From Ixodes scapularis (lineage: Eukaryota > Arthropoda > Arachnida > Ixodida > Ixodidae), in contig NW_024609846.1 of the NCBI RefSeq assembly GCF_016920785.2, forward strand, positions 83,709,816 to 83,773,815: a stretch of DNA of 64,000 nucleotides, written 5' to 3'. Under the pieces are notes generated by a model that was not told where the DNA came from, ran no database searches, and was given only the letters and a program-made list of their open reading frames with translations. The position numbers and the translations under genes are program-made. Below, piece after piece: positions 10,966 through 23,098 of the stretch. Each line of letters begins with the position of its first letter. Positions within the stretch are counted from its first letter, which is position 1.

Positions 10966-12504
10966 TAAAGGGACACTAACATCCCCCCCCCCCCCCCCTA
11001 AAAGAAAAGAAAAAAAATTTTGTTAGGCGATTTAACATGGTGTCAGAGAACTACCCAATTAATATATTGCTACAGAGTCCCGTATATTTTTAATAAAGCC
11101 AAAAAACGCAACTGGTCGATACCGAAACCGAAACTTGCGCGCGGAGGCCGGAGAAATATAGAGAAGAAAGTACCGGGAAGTCACGTAGATATGTCCGACC
11201 GTGCGTTTTTTTTTTTTTTTTTCCTCCTGTTTTTTTTTTTTTTTTTTTTTTGTGAGGGGGGGGGGGGGGGTTGCGCAAAGCAGACGACATTTTTTGTGGG
11301 AACCATTTGCCGTGCAATGGCGTTGCAGTTAAGTTTGTTCCCGACGTTGTTCTGCACTTCAAGATGAGTTGTTTTACGCATTGAAGAGTTGGAAATAAGT
11401 AGGCAGTGCTCCTGATGGGCCTCAGAGGTCCTGCATCCGAAAGCGGCATTCTGCGGAAGAGTCCGCACAAGTTGAATTTCGTCCAAAACATTTGTTTGTT
11501 TGTGTGTTTTGTTCTTTTTCAGTGATAATTTAAAAAAAAAAAGAATAAATCTCACAAAATGTCTGACAAAAAAAAAATACAGTACGCTCACACTCAGGAA
11601 CGTACCTGGGTCCGCTACGTGTGTAGCGGGCACCTTTCCACTGAGCCGCTTGGGGCACTCTTTCGTTCGTAGTAATGCAGCCGGTCGACTGTCGGTCGGA
11701 AAGTCTGCTGCCAATTTCTTTCCAACAAAGCCACTCCCTAGGGTCGAAGTCGGGCAGCACCACGCATTGGCCCTATATGCAACTAGTAAAGAAATCGTAC
11801 GTGTTCATATTTAAATCGAAGTGCGCACTTCGTGCTTGACGTTTGCGCAAGCGATGTCTTCAGCCACAAGGAAAGACGACGGCTCGGCGACGTCTTCGGC
11901 TCGACGACGTCTTCGTGCAAATCGGCTTGGTGGTCGGGCGTGTCGTACGGAATGAATCCCAGTTATTTTGATCGGTCTGAAATTTCTCTTTCGAGGAAAA
12001 ACAGATTCGCCGGTACCGCGAACGACATTTCTGAAGCAGAGGTCCCACGCCCGTCGTCCGCTGCCATCGCCGTCCATTCCGCGAGCCCCACGATACACGA
12101 TACGGCGCCATGTTGAGAATTACGCAATGAATGCACAGAATGCTACAAATTCTCTGTGCAACATTCCTTTTTCTTTTTTTTTCTATTTTTTAATGAACGG
12201 ATTTGGAGTTTTTTAGAACCCACAAAAATGGATTTCATATTTTTTTATATTAAGTGTGCGCCTTTAATGACCCACGACTTCGATTAAATTTGGTAGTTGT
12301 GTCAAAACCTTAGAAAACGGCCCGGGACTACGAAGAAGATAGTGATCGCGACACAAACCGAGGCTAGTTGTCGATCGGCGGTTTTCGGGCGGAAAGAAAC
12401 TGAATTTCGAGCCGCAAATTCTTTTCTGTGTAGTTGGGCTCTCATGTGTCATGTACAACTAAAAGCCTCGGCAGGAGCATAAATACCCTGTCAGTGTCCC
12501 TTTA
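10966..12504. mobile_element. Possible element bounded by inverted 15-mers
   Basis: TAAAGGGACACTAAC at the left and GTCAGTGTCCCTTTA at the right are complementary at 14 of 15 positions and both touch TA. Ends of this kind are common in invertebrate MITEs. The 1.5 kb between them has no transposase-like reading frame and includes homopolymers at 11206-11270, so the two ends may belong to different insertions. Confidence 0.4.
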
Positions 12505-13834
12505 ACGTATATCACGATTCTCGAAACCGGAAGAAATGGGGACATAATCGTCCTTGGGTCGCAAAGTCCAGCTTTCGCTACACGTGCTGCGAAGCTGCTG
12601 CACTCGTACGCGCACCCCCCCCCCCCCCCCCCTTCCGCACCCCCTCCCCCTTTAAATGTATATTTGACAAACTTGACCTGATACGACCAGCGGAATTCGC
12701 AGGCCATCGGCGAGCGGGCCCCAGTGTCCCGTGTTTCATCTCGCCGCCGGTGCAATTTGCGGGCCCTTTCAAGACGAGGCCGCCCTTTTGACCCCGTCTT
12801 CGACTCTCGATATCATCGTCGTCATCGCAAGGGCGGCTGGCCAGCATGTGTATGTCGCCTTCTCTCTCCAAGACGAGGCACAACCGATAACCCTTGGGCC
12901 CGAAGCGGACTTTGGCGTAACATCGCAGAGATGCGGCCCTGTGTCGAAGCAGAGATTAGCATCGGGGAAAGGGGTTGCTGGCTCACGCGGGACACGCGGG
13001 GCGGTGCTTACTCGACCGCGTCGACGAAATCAGAGCCGGAACACGTGCTGAGATCATTAGGACGGGGCACGCGACCGCTGTCACGGGTCTAAAGCGGTGA
13101 CGAGTGCATGCATTCGCCTTGGAATCTCGTCTTGCGTCGCGGGGCTACATTTCCGTGAATGCAGAGACTTCAGACGCCCGGTCGCCTACCAGATGCTTCT
13201 TCGAGAATTGCAGGCGTCCGGCTTTGTATTTAGCTCGACGTTTAAGCAAATGGTGGGACTCAAAGTATTGCACGAATCGAGAAAAGCATTAGGTTACAAA
13301 TCAAAGATATGCAAAAAAAGAAATAAGTCAAGAGTAAGAGAGGGCAAGGCTGAACAATGCGATATCTATAAGATATTTAAAACGAAATACCGCCTTGACC
13401 GTCCTCGTTTGAGTTTGTGCTCCTTTCATGTTTTGGCTCTAACTTCAAACAACCAGAAACGATGAATGTATACATCATTGAAAATAGTTAGTAGCTTCAA
13501 CTAGAACGCGACCTTATTTGGAGTTTCAGGGTTACAACTCTGGTCATTAAAGTTCTAGAATCTGTACAAACGTTTTGTGGGAGATGTTTGTGAATGAGAT
13601 ATTGAATAGAACTACTGCTTTAAGGGGTACGGAAACAAAATGTTCGCACTTTTTCTTTTTTGGATGCAGTCCATGTTGTGCCGGCCGCTCAGAACCACTA
13701 GCCTAGACAAGTGTTTTTGGACTGCAGGCAGAGAGGTCAAGAAAACTAATTTTAATACGATTGAACAGATTTTTCAGTTGCGTCTGGTGGCAATCTCAAG
13801 TTCCGTTGGAATGCCGTCACGTCATGAGTTCCTA
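12505..13834. other. GC-rich stretch without a supported gene
   Basis: C18 at 12615-12632 and a GC-rich block at 12.68-13.10 kb where several frames are open at once, as GC richness alone would produce. No domain or splice pattern recognised. Confidence 0.5.
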
Positions 13835-14120
13835 ATACCCGTGTCCCACTAGAGCGACATACAGAAACAAAAGACAAAGACAAGCCTCTAACAGAGTCTT
13901 TCGCGATTTGAGACGCTTTGTAGAGTAACGGAGGCCATGCTCAAACACGAGCATCATGCACGCGAGGCTGTCTTTGGCAGGCTTGCAATCGCTCATGCTT
14001 ACTTCAGGAGCACCGAACGACTAAACGCCTGCCAAAGATACCATCACGAGCTTGCTGCCTGGGTTTGAGGCTTGTCGCTGTCTTTTGTCTCTGTCTGTCG
14101 CTCTAGTGGGACGGGGGCAT
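13835..14120. mobile_element. MITE E with ~45-bp terminal inverted repeats
   Basis: 286 bp. The left end is ATACCCGTGTCCCACTAGAG with CGACATACAGA and AGACAAGCCTC following. The right end is the complement, ending CTCTAGTGGGACGGGGGCAT. The inner 150 bp also contain TGCCAAAGA/TCTTTGGCA complements. No coding sequence. Confidence 0.82.
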
Positions 14121-14598
14121 AAGAAGCAGGGGAGTTCGCCGCAGTATAGTTCTCTCGTGAAGTTACATAGACTTCGATGTGACTTGACCTAGAACGCTCA
14201 TAAGCTGAGACTGTAGCCAAAGCTACAAGCGCAAGCTAGCCCGCGCTCCTGGCTTTGAGGCATGCATATCTAGCGCGAGCACTTGATTGTTCAGCGGAAC
14301 AACACTTCAAAGCAGCGACCTCGAGCTCTGGTGCTTGTGGCATTGGCTACAGTCTCAGCTCCACAGTGCTTCTGCAACGTGCATTCCACACCATCAAGAT
14401 CGCCGTTCTCTGCAGACGTTAGGTAGGAGCTTGATTTGAGGATGCAGGAACCTCCGTCAGGACAACCATACGCCATTGCTGGGTACGGGTGGTTATTTTT
14501 ACTTACTGGTTCCCTCGTGTACCTACTTCTGCGGTGTGAAACTAACACGGTAAAGAGACCGCTCGTGGCACATAAAATACCGGCATGGCCGCAAATGG

Positions 14599-14913
14599 TA
14601 CACCCTAAAAAATGTCTGTAAGTCTACGTTCACGCACAACACTCGAAGAGCCAATCACCGCAACATACGGAGGCAGCTCAGCGAATGACGATGCCGAAAC
14701 ATGTGTTTAGACCAAGAAACGCAGTCTGAGTTGTGACATTAAGCAATGCAAGCGTGACGTTTTGCATTGCTTAATGTCACAACTCAGACTGCGTTTTTTG
14801 GTCTAAACATGTTTCGCATCGTCATTCGCTGAGCTGCCTTTGTAAGTTTCGGTGATTGGCTCTCCGAGTCTTGTGCGGGAAAGCAGACGCACGGGCTTTT
14901 TTTAGAGTGTGTA
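14599..14913. mobile_element. Palindromic MITE B, complete copy
   Basis: 315 bp with arms of about 150 bp that meet at a GCAATGC...GCATTGC centre. The ends are TACACCCTAAAAAATG and its complement with a 2-bp difference, beside TA dinucleotides; a TA target would suit a Tc1/mariner-type origin. Further copies lie at 8162-8310 (half) and 22549-22867. Confidence 0.87.
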
Positions 14914-16859
14914 CGGGCAAGCTATGTATAGGGCGTACAGTCGTCGGATAGTACTCCTAGGCGAGATTGTCACGTGTTGACGCCACTAAGCGGAAAGGCT
15001 CGCAACTGCAGTACCCTTGACCGTGCGAGAACTATTTACATCACGAGCACGATGCGCATTGCGCTTCTCGCTGGCCGACTTCGAAGCGAGGGGCAGAGAG
15101 ATCAAGCTCACGTCTTTTCGTATCCCTACCCTTTTACTAGCTTGTTGAAAGCGTAGTTGGGAAAAGGAAATAAGAAGTTCGAAGAGAAGCTCGACAGATA
15201 GTGCAGGTAACTCTTTGCATGACTGCACATGGTGCGACACACTTAGCGCGAACACGATATTGGTACTTGTTTTAGACTAGCATTCAAGAATTCTACTGTG
15301 CAAGAGCATTTTAGCTCCTTTTGCTCCTTTTAGCGAGCATTTTCGGGTTCTGTACACCCTGCTGTTTTGTGTTTATCCTATAGGGGACTGTGTCATATTT
15401 CTCACCCTCCCTTTTCCAATTCCCCTTGCTTCTTATTTCTTCTCCCCACTTAAACCATCATAATTCTCAATTCTATTCATCGCTCTCAGGTTATGGAGTA
15501 GCCGGCGCCGATTGTAAGGTTGTTAATCTCTTCATTACATTAATTTATTTTATTTCTTCTTTTTTTTCTATCTCTCTCTCCCTCTTTTTGTTACAGAGAT
15601 TCTACTGAGATAAGATACTGAGAAACACGAACTGGTAACGCTTATGTTGGAGCCTCAAATAGGCACTCTCTAACGTATTATGAGGTTTGGTGAAAGACAT
15701 TCACCTTTAAAAGTCTGAGAAAAGATTCTATGAGAGACGGACGAAATCTTGTTCGCGTTAACAGTGGTCCGTTCTGTATGTTCATAAAGTTTCAGTAATT
15801 TTTGTATCGTTTGTCTTCTTGCGTGGGATTTAGAGAAGCCGATTCTCAGGCAAGAAATGCAAAGGCTGTTTGTCGAACCTTGCCATCGTACTGGCATTCG
15901 AAATTCTTTCATGATCTACGGCCAGCGAAGGCAGAGTAGGCCGTTGAAAACGAAGAAGGAAGGGGCACATCAAGCTGTTGCGGACCGCTCACAGATGGCG
16001 ACACGGGTCGCAGAGGTCTCGGAGGTGTGAGCGCAGGCGACGGGAAGGGGGAGTAGGTACCGCAGTAAGTAAAAGAAAACCGGTCTTCTTCTTTCCCCCG
16101 CCGGTCGTGTCTGTCCGGCGCTACCCTAGCGTTCACACGCGGTCGGTCGCGCACGAACAAGGCGAAAAGCAACGACAACCAGCGAAGTTAAAAAAAGCAC
16201 TAAAACCTCGCTGCGCAACAAAATGTAAAAAGAAAAGGCGTGGTTGTCAGCCCTTCTCTGCAACCGGCCCGCGCCGCTTGCGCAGTATACTTGGCACACG
16301 GGTTCTATACCGTTTCCGCGTTCGTTCATTCTGCGAAGGAGTCGCGATGTTCCTCGCTCCGCGCACTTTTGACACTTCTCTGTTGTTGTTGTTGCCGCTG
16401 GTACGGCTGCTGCCTTCCCCATTCATGCGTTCACTTTGTACGCACCCGTGCCCCGTTTACTTTTTGTTTTTCTTTTTTTATTAGTTTTATCTGCATTTTT
16501 TTGAAAGGACAGGTGGGGGTTCTCGGACCCGCTTCCCTCGGTGACGGGAGAAAGTCGCCTCCCCCCGAGTTTAAACTTTCGTTTCGATGAAGAGGGGGAT
16601 CTCCCCACGTCCGTTTTTGAAGCCTCTTTGGACGGGCGTGGATGCGTTGCGTGGGTTTTGTGATCTTCCTAGCATAACTCGTTCGGGAATAGCTTCTTTA
16701 GCGCTTACGAAGGAACAAGCTTGGCGTTACGCATTCGTGGGGAGACGGGAACGTTTTCGGAGTGGCGAATTAAATTGGCCCAGATGTTTCAATCTCAGTC
16801 TCTTCTCCCTCCGTCTGTCCGTCTGGTACTGTTCTCTCTCTTGGACACAGTTTCGGTGA
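14914..16859. other. No gene recognised; CT-rich segment
   Basis: CT/TTC-rich sequence at 15390-15600, interrupted by GTAGCCGGCGCCGATTGTAA, might be an old LINE 3' UTR but shows no ORF2 tail. 15.9-16.6 kb is GC-richer with simple GTTGTTGTTG runs. Confidence 0.45.
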
Positions 16860-17306
16860 CCCATCTCACTTATTTATTTATTTCAATACCTTCAAAGCCA
16901 CACGGCATTACAGAAGGGAGGGGGGGAAAAGCAAAAGTACAAAAAATAGAATTCAACACATATTAGTTAACATAATAGTTTTCAATGGCAGACTTGAATG
17001 CAGGAGCGTCTGTGATTGTGGCGATGGAGGTGGGGCAGGTGGTTCCAGTCATTAGTAGTTCTTGGAATAAAAGAATAAAAAAAGAGCCTCGTGCGACTGA
17101 AAGGAACATTGACTTTATGGTGATGATCATTTCGATGGGATACATGTGATGGTTCAGAAAAAAGCTCTTCACTTAGATGCTGGTTGTGATGATAAAGTTT
17201 GTGAAATAAGGACAAACGAGATAATTTTCTACGCAATGAAAGATTCGGAAGATGTAAAGTTAGTTTCATGGATGATACACTGGAAAAACGTAAGAAATTA
17301 GACAAA
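16860..17306 (-). pseudogene. 5'-truncated CR1/L2-like LINE: ORF2 C-terminus and AATAAATA tail
   Basis: The minus strand reads LPNLSLRRKLSRLSLFHKLY, then SHRNDHHHKVNVPFSRTRLF and YSFIPRTTNDWNHLP. After one frameshift it continues SIATITDAPAFKSAIENYY and ends with a stop at 16963-16965. The series (R)LSLFHK, SFIPRT, DWNHLP, then a short tail is the usual end of CR1/L2-type ORF2 proteins. The 3' UTR runs to about 16860 and finishes GTATTGAAATAAATAAATAA, a tandem tail of the expected kind. About 120 codons survive. There is no zinc finger, which separates it from the I-group copies. Confidence 0.78.
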
Positions 17307-18351
17307 ATAAAACGTGCGCCACGATTTATACATGTCCCGTTTTATATTTTTAATGTTAATATTAGCGATATAATAATATTTTAATAATTTGCGCATTGTC
17401 ATTCTAAATCATCGAGCCTGTCAAAGCTTGTGGCGCACCCATGACGTGGACCAGCATCCGCCAGAAATATAATTTCGATTTAACACCACACGCTCGCTGT
17501 GTTAAGGAAAGAAAAAGAATATCAACGAAGAGACACACTTTAGTAACTTAAATAGTGTATTGAACCACGTAAAGAAGTACTTCAAATATTAAAAAATAAT
17601 TATTACAGAATACTTTGTTATGGCAATGTCAATAACAATATGCTTATAACAAAAACACGACTGTTTAGTCTCGAAAGCTCTATACAAATGTACATATGTA
17701 AAATCCTGCTCTGTGTATTTCTTTTTTTTTTTTTTACTTTTTTTATTTTTTGTGAGACGGCAGTTGGTGACGTCAGAAAGAGAGTCTTGTGTACGCGCTT
17801 CCATCAAGAGGGACTCCTTTTGGCCACTGCGACTGCAGTACCACTGGAACGCAACACCATCCGCAATCATAATTAGAACTAATGGATTATCGATGCTATC
17901 ACTGGGCTTCAAGAAGAGTGGGTAACGCGCATTGATGGTGAATGAAGAACTTAGCTCATGATGAGAGCGTCTGTAAGAATGCACGTATGCAACTAAGAAA
18001 AGATTTAAAAAAAAAAGGTATCCGCCTGTTTTTGTGTTTTTTTTTTTTAATATAGTAAAACGTCATTTTTTTTTATTGAGGAAGGCGAAAGTTATATACT
18101 GCATTAGATACTTACTCTTTCCAACGGCACTTGTATTACGATATTTTCGTACCTTAATATTTAAGTGGTGAATGTGTCACTTTAAGGATTTTCGCGTCAA
18201 GTATAACTTGACGAAAAACAACGTTTTTCTATTGTTTTACTTTCAGATAGACAATTTTATTAATTTTTTACGGATATATTCTTCAGCGCATGCTTTCTTC
18301 AGCCCATGCAAATGTTCATGAAAACTCGTTTTGTAAACATATGCTCTTGCA
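17307..18351. other. AT-rich, no gene recognised
   Basis: Long T and A runs (17719-17750, 18008-18060). No coding signal. Confidence 0.55.
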
Positions 18352-18410
18352 AGTTTACGGGTAAAATAGTGCGAACAAGGAAACAGGACAGAGAAGATGT
18401 ACACAGACGG
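18352..18410 (+). repeat. Inverted repeat flanking the Penelope-like fragment, left copy
   Basis: About 58 bp (AGTTTACGGGTAAAA ... GACAGAGAAGAT ... CACAGACGG). Its reverse complement, with a few differences, lies at 18979-19035. The nuclease fragment sits between them, so this is plausibly a terminal repeat of the element in inverted orientation. Confidence 0.75.
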
Positions 18411-18496
18411 AGCGCTGACTGTCAACTGTTGATTTTTAAAGAAATACCTAACGGCGTGGTCACACCAAACAAAAATTACATCACGACACATGACCG

Positions 18497-18950
18497 TCAC
18501 ATGATCTTCACAAGTTGAAGCAATGCCGACTCACAATCATAAAGATCTATCGAAGGCGCGCTGACACAGCTGTGTTTGAACTTGAAAATGTAAAAGGCCT
18601 CAGTTATCTCCCTAGTTCACTTGAGACTGTGTCTTCCCAGGACTATGGTATCTTCCAAAATCGGAGAGCAACGACATTTGTCGCAGTGAACCGCCAGATT
18701 CCCTGACGGAGATGCCCTAATCGAACACGCGCGTTCACGTAATCCATCATTAATGCAGCGACAGGTCAGGCCGATGTAAACTTGTTTACGAGTCAACTGA
18801 ATGCTGTAGACCGCACCCCCATGCAAGGGACAAACTTGTTTTTATGCTGCTTATCACATGCGGTCCCGACAACCGATCCCCTCTCCACCCTCGCTCATAA
18901 ACGTCCCAGCTTGGCCGGTGCTGAGAAAACGACAGGAACATCGCGGCGTT
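18497..18950 (-). pseudogene. Penelope-like element fragment: linker and GIY-YIG endonuclease
   Basis: The minus strand reads RDVPVVFSAPAKLGRL, stop, then a Cys-His linker ending CDKQHKNKFVPCM. A frameshift follows, then AVYSIQLTRKQVYIGLTCRC, INDGLRERACSIR and SGNLAVHCDKCRCSP. After another stop comes REITEAFYIFKFKHSCVSAP and DLYDCESALLQL. VY...YIG, the downstream Arg/Asn-Asp motif and the HCxxCxC segment are the GIY-YIG nuclease of Penelope-like elements, which lies C-terminal to the polymerase. No polymerase remains. At least two stops and one frameshift make it a relic. Confidence 0.82.
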
Positions 18951-18978
18951 GCGCTACTTTCTTTATCTACTATATTTC

Positions 18979-19035
18979 CTTCTGTGTGTATCTTCTCTGT
19001 CCTGCGTCCTTGTTCACGTTGTTTTACCCGTAAAC
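18979..19035 (-). repeat. Inverted repeat flanking the Penelope-like fragment, right copy
   Basis: Reverse complement of the repeat at 18352-18410, roughly 85% alike by eye. Penelope-like elements often end in direct or inverted terminal repeats. Confidence 0.75.
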
Positions 19036-19263
19036 ACGCTTCACCAGCTAGCCCAAATTTCAACAGTATTACAATTTTTCTGGCAAAGTCACTTTGGCAA
19101 TATTTTATTTTGCTTAACCTGGATTGGATTCGATTCCTGGCTTAATTTCGTTCACTTGTTTACGGAAAGTTACTGCAAATAGGGAGTTTTCGTAAATCAC
19201 GTTTCCTCATCCGCTAAACCCGTCGCAACGAAGAAGCCGCTACTGTGCCTGCGCGCCTATGGC

Positions 19264-19440
19264 CTTTACTCAAGCACGTAGCCAGGGGTAGGGGCCCTTG
19301 CCCCCCCCCCCCCCCTTTCCCGTAATCATTCATTTTGCTGGGGCCTCCTCTCCCCCCTCCCCTAATACAGCATTTTGTCATGGCTGGGCCCCCCTCCCCC
19401 CCCCCCCCCCCCCCGCAAAAAAAAAAAAAAAAAAAAAATC
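19264..19440. repeat. Poly(C)-rich repeat beginning ACGTAGCCAGGGG
   Basis: GCACGTAGCCAGGGGTAGGG leads into C15 (19301-19315), a related block, C19 (19396-19414) and then about 24 A. A similar module, with GCGTACCAACCGGGG, lies at 31826-32086. CGTAGCCAGG-poly(C) modules are widespread dispersed repeats in invertebrates. Confidence 0.6.
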
Positions 19441-22400
19441 CTGACTACATGATTGCCTTGATTGTAGACTTCCGGGTATCGTAGCTGGTTACGGAGAGCG
19501 TACGATCAACGAAAACTCCCTGTTATTCCGGACCATCCACGCGTCTCCAATACAGAGTAAATGACGTTGAGAGTCCTAGTCTCGAGCTTCCAAACAGGCT
19601 CCGCTACATGCGGTCACTGCTCACTTCCACCGCTCCGCTCCGCTCGGGTGAAATCGGCTATATTTTCGGACTCGGGCTAACAGCAAGTTTTGCCGAAATC
19701 GCAGAGGGTTTGGTCAGCTAGCACATAATCCAAATTCCGGTCGTCGAAGTGATGTACCTGAAAAGAAGCTGACGCCGAAAAGTCGCACGGTGTGTAGATG
19801 AAACGAACTTGCGCATCCTTCAATGAAACGTCTCAGTGTCGACAAAACGATCTATCGATAAGTTCCGTTAAATGTATTGACACCGTGGCTAGCCGTACGA
19901 CTGTTCCTATTATAACAAAACGCTAAAGGTAAAAAAGAAATTTATCACTGCTAATTTTTTTTGAGAATTATTGTTCGTAGAGCGAATGAACTGAGATAAT
20001 TGATGGACGACAGAGGTGTTTTCAAATGACGACGGCCCTCCAAGATGGCGCGTGCTTTCTTGCGTGGCAAGAGAGGCGGAGTTCAGGAACAGATATCAAA
20101 CGAAACGAAGTGAATCAGAGAGACGCGACTCGTTGAAGTAGCTTGTTGCCGTCGATCGCCATTAAAATCCCGATTGCGGATGTTTCCAACACTCGCTCGG
20201 CCCTCCTTAGCTTTCGAAAAGCGACAACCTCGGAGACATGACCCCGTCGAAACTCGCCCGACGAGAACCACGCAAAACGAAGCAGGACGCTAAAACGAAC
20301 ATTTAAAGAAAAACGGTACCCATTTCACGGAGTCCCCTGGACTTCTCGTTTTAAGATGGTCGTAAAATGAAGTTATGCCGACGATTCCCGTGTCCCCGCG
20401 GCACTAAGCAGGCAGGGCATCGCCTGACATCTGGCCGGCGATCATTCATTCCACGGTCCTTTTCCGTGCACTTCGATGGACGAGGAAGTTTTCTTTTTTT
20501 GGTACGCTATTCCTATTTCAACGCACGGGCTTTGTTATGTCGTCTATAGTGTACAGAAGATGGCATTCCTGGATGAGAGTCAAAGTGAAGAAGAATCAGG
20601 CGTCTTCTTTTTTTTCGAGATGCCCGTTGCTCTGGACAATGGCACAGTTGGAGACAGGGCAATTTTTCAAAAGTTTGGGACTTTTTTTGTTCCTCCCATT
20701 TTTTTCACGAGCTTGAGTTTGAGGACGGGCGCACGCATGTTTCTATCCTGCAGATGGAAAGTGACGCCTGGAGGGAGAAAAAAAAACAACCCTTTTTCAG
20801 AGCCATAACTTAAAGACGACACTGAAGACGCTCCTTTTCTCTCTTTGTCGCTGGTCCCTGACTTCCCCCACGCGACGTGGGAGAACGAAGAAAACGGCGC
20901 GGCCATAAAAAACACAAAGTGAGAGTTCAGGCTGTTTTTTAGGCGGTCTTCGACAGCTCCCATGCCTCCGCTTGTCATCCATCCGTCCGGCCGCAGAAAC
21001 CATAAGCAAACGCGGCTGCGGGCACTTTTTCTCCGACTCGCTTTGTAGGAGCTTTAGCTTTTTATTTATTTATTTATTTGTTCTTTGTTGACGTTGACGC
21101 ACTCATTTCTCTTTCTCCCTCTCGATATTCGCGTTGCACTTTTCGATTTTCGGAAAGAAATGAAAGAAATTTACGGGCCTCCTTCTTCTTCCCTTTCTGT
21201 GCGTGCGTGCGTGAACGTTCGCTCGAACCTCTGGAAATGCATCGGCCTTCACCAGTGTGTGTGTGTGTTTTATTTTTACGTGAGAGCCGGGAAGCGAAGG
21301 AGACGTCGAGAGCAGCGAGCCGGAGGGGTTGGGCGAAGAAAAAAAAAATGGCCAAGGAGAGAGGCCCCCAAAAAGAAATCTCGCGTGGCCATCAGTCGCT
21401 GTCAAATCATAATTTACCGTCTCCGAGGCAACGGCCACTTATTATCTGCGCTCTCGGCCGAGAAAAAGAGCGCGAAGGAGAACCAGTCGTTCCACTCGGA
21501 CAAATAGAAACGCGAGAAGCCTCTTTGGGGCTCTTTCGTACGCGCTCCGACGTCGCCCTCCTTTCCACCTCTTTCATTCTTTCTTCCTCCATCCATATGT
21601 ATATAAATATATATCGAAGTGTAGACGTACGGACCGAGCCGTCTGCTTGTTGTGCTGCGCGTCTGTTTCGTACGCTGCGCGGAAACGCTGATGAGTGGCG
21701 CCATCTAGCGAGGAAGCGGGTCCTCCCCACCTCGGCCTCAGTCGTTCCGCGAAAGGGACCGGCGCCGCGATCGCTGTGCCGGCGCTGTCGCGGAGGCGAT
21801 GCAATAAAAATACGTCTTTTCCTGGCCAGTTCTTTTCTTTTCTTCTCCCCGACAGCCATAAATGGAGGCATGAGCGCGCTCTGCTCGCCGCCCGTAGCGG
21901 TCTACCCAATTCTTCGCTCGTCCTCGCCGATCACACGCTTTCGTTTATTTCCGCCATAGTAGAGCTGAGAAGACGTCATAAGCCAAAGAGACTCTACGTG
22001 TGGAGGGCAAGCTGGTGGTAGCTAATTCATGTCGTTTAAAACACCCGAGACTGTGGTGCAGAAAAGAAAAGAAAAAATAACACTTTTAGTCGAAGGAACA
22101 GACACAGAAGGGAACATCTCAAACTCGGATAACTGGTCTATTACTCGAGCATCCTATGTATACCCACACAGCTACTCTCATGTCCGTGTTTCCGTGTCTC
22201 CGGTTTACGATGGAAGATACTCTCATACACGTTCTGGATGCTCGAGAAATAAACCCGTTAGCGCAGCGAACACCGCGCGTCTTTTCTATATTGTGTACGA
22301 GCACCGGGACTCCGGCGTTCGAGTTCCTGTACAGCCACGGTTTGTCTTCGCTGGTGTTCAGGGGGAATAACGGAAGAGCGATACTCGTTGTTAGACATTT

Positions 22401-22548
22401 TCGTACTTCGAGGAAGTCCGAGCAAATCGCCGCGGCAGTCCGAACTGACAGAAATAGCTCGAAAAGAAAGCTCCGGGGGAAATCTCGAAGTTAAGCGGTC
22501 GACATCTCGTCAGATGCTCTCATCACCTCTTTCGAGGCACCGAAGACG
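19441..22548. other. No supported gene; CpG-rich block at 21.1-22.0 kb
   Basis: At 21.08-21.96 kb one frame stays open for 293 codons on the plus strand, but it has no ATG start. Its product is Arg/Ser-rich, and other frames on both strands are also open. The block is CG-rich with a (TTTA)n, a (GT)n and an AT-rich ATATAAATATATAT box. It could be a promoter or 5' exon region; the sequence does not decide. Confidence 0.4.
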
Positions 22549-22867
22549 CTATCACTCTATAAAAAAATGCCTGAGCGTCTACTTGCCCGCAAAACTCTCT
22601 AAGAGTCAATCTTTGACATCTACGAAATCAGCTCAGCGAATGATGAAGCGGAACATCCGCTTAGTCCTAAAAATGAAGTTTGCGCTGTGGCATTACGCAA
22701 TGCAAAGCGTCATGCTAGCATTGTGTAAGGCCACAGCACAGATTTCAATTTCTTGGTCTAAATAGATGTTTCGCCTCATCATTCGCTGTGGTGATCTCGT
22801 AGATCGCAGAGATTGGCTCTTCGAGTGTTTTGCGGGTAAGTAGACACGCTGCATTTCTTAGAGTCTA
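22549..22867. mobile_element. Palindromic MITE B, diverged complete copy
   Basis: 319 bp, nearly the same length as the copy at 14.6 kb. It shares CACTCTATAAAAAAATGC at the end, GCGTCTACTTGCCCGCAAAA, and a GCAATGCAAAGCGTCATGCT centre. The arms differ from each other by many substitutions, so it is older. Confidence 0.83.
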
Positions 22868-22921
22868 CATTTCTCAGAGCGCAACGTGCTGTGAGATTTC
22901 TATACGCGTGCCTAATAATTC

Positions 22922-23098
22922 AGCGCGTGAGAGGCGTAGTAGCTCACTAAAGTTACTACCACTCGTGGAGCAGGTACAATGCTGGTGCTCTCGTAAGAGA
23001 CGAAAAAATCGCGCGAGTGCTTTACCGCAACCGCTAGCCTTGTACCTGCTCCACGAGTGGTAGGTAATATTACTGCACTACTAAGCTCCTCACGCGCT
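22922..23098. mobile_element. MITE G, palindromic
   Basis: 177 bp. A perfect 23-bp inverted pair lies at 22957-22979 and 23040-23062 (ACTCGTGGAGCAGGTACAA core). Outer arms AGCGCGTGAGAGGCGTAGTA and its complement near 23075-23098 are imperfect. It begins only 55 bp after MITE B ends. Confidence 0.78.

Noticed and set aside
11020..11714. Long overlapping frames with poly-Phe/poly-Lys
   Set aside because: Created by T and G homopolymers at 11206-11270.
21078..21959. 293-codon plus-strand frame as a gene
   Set aside because: It begins at TTG, not ATG; several other frames on both strands are open over the same CG-rich block; no domain is visible.
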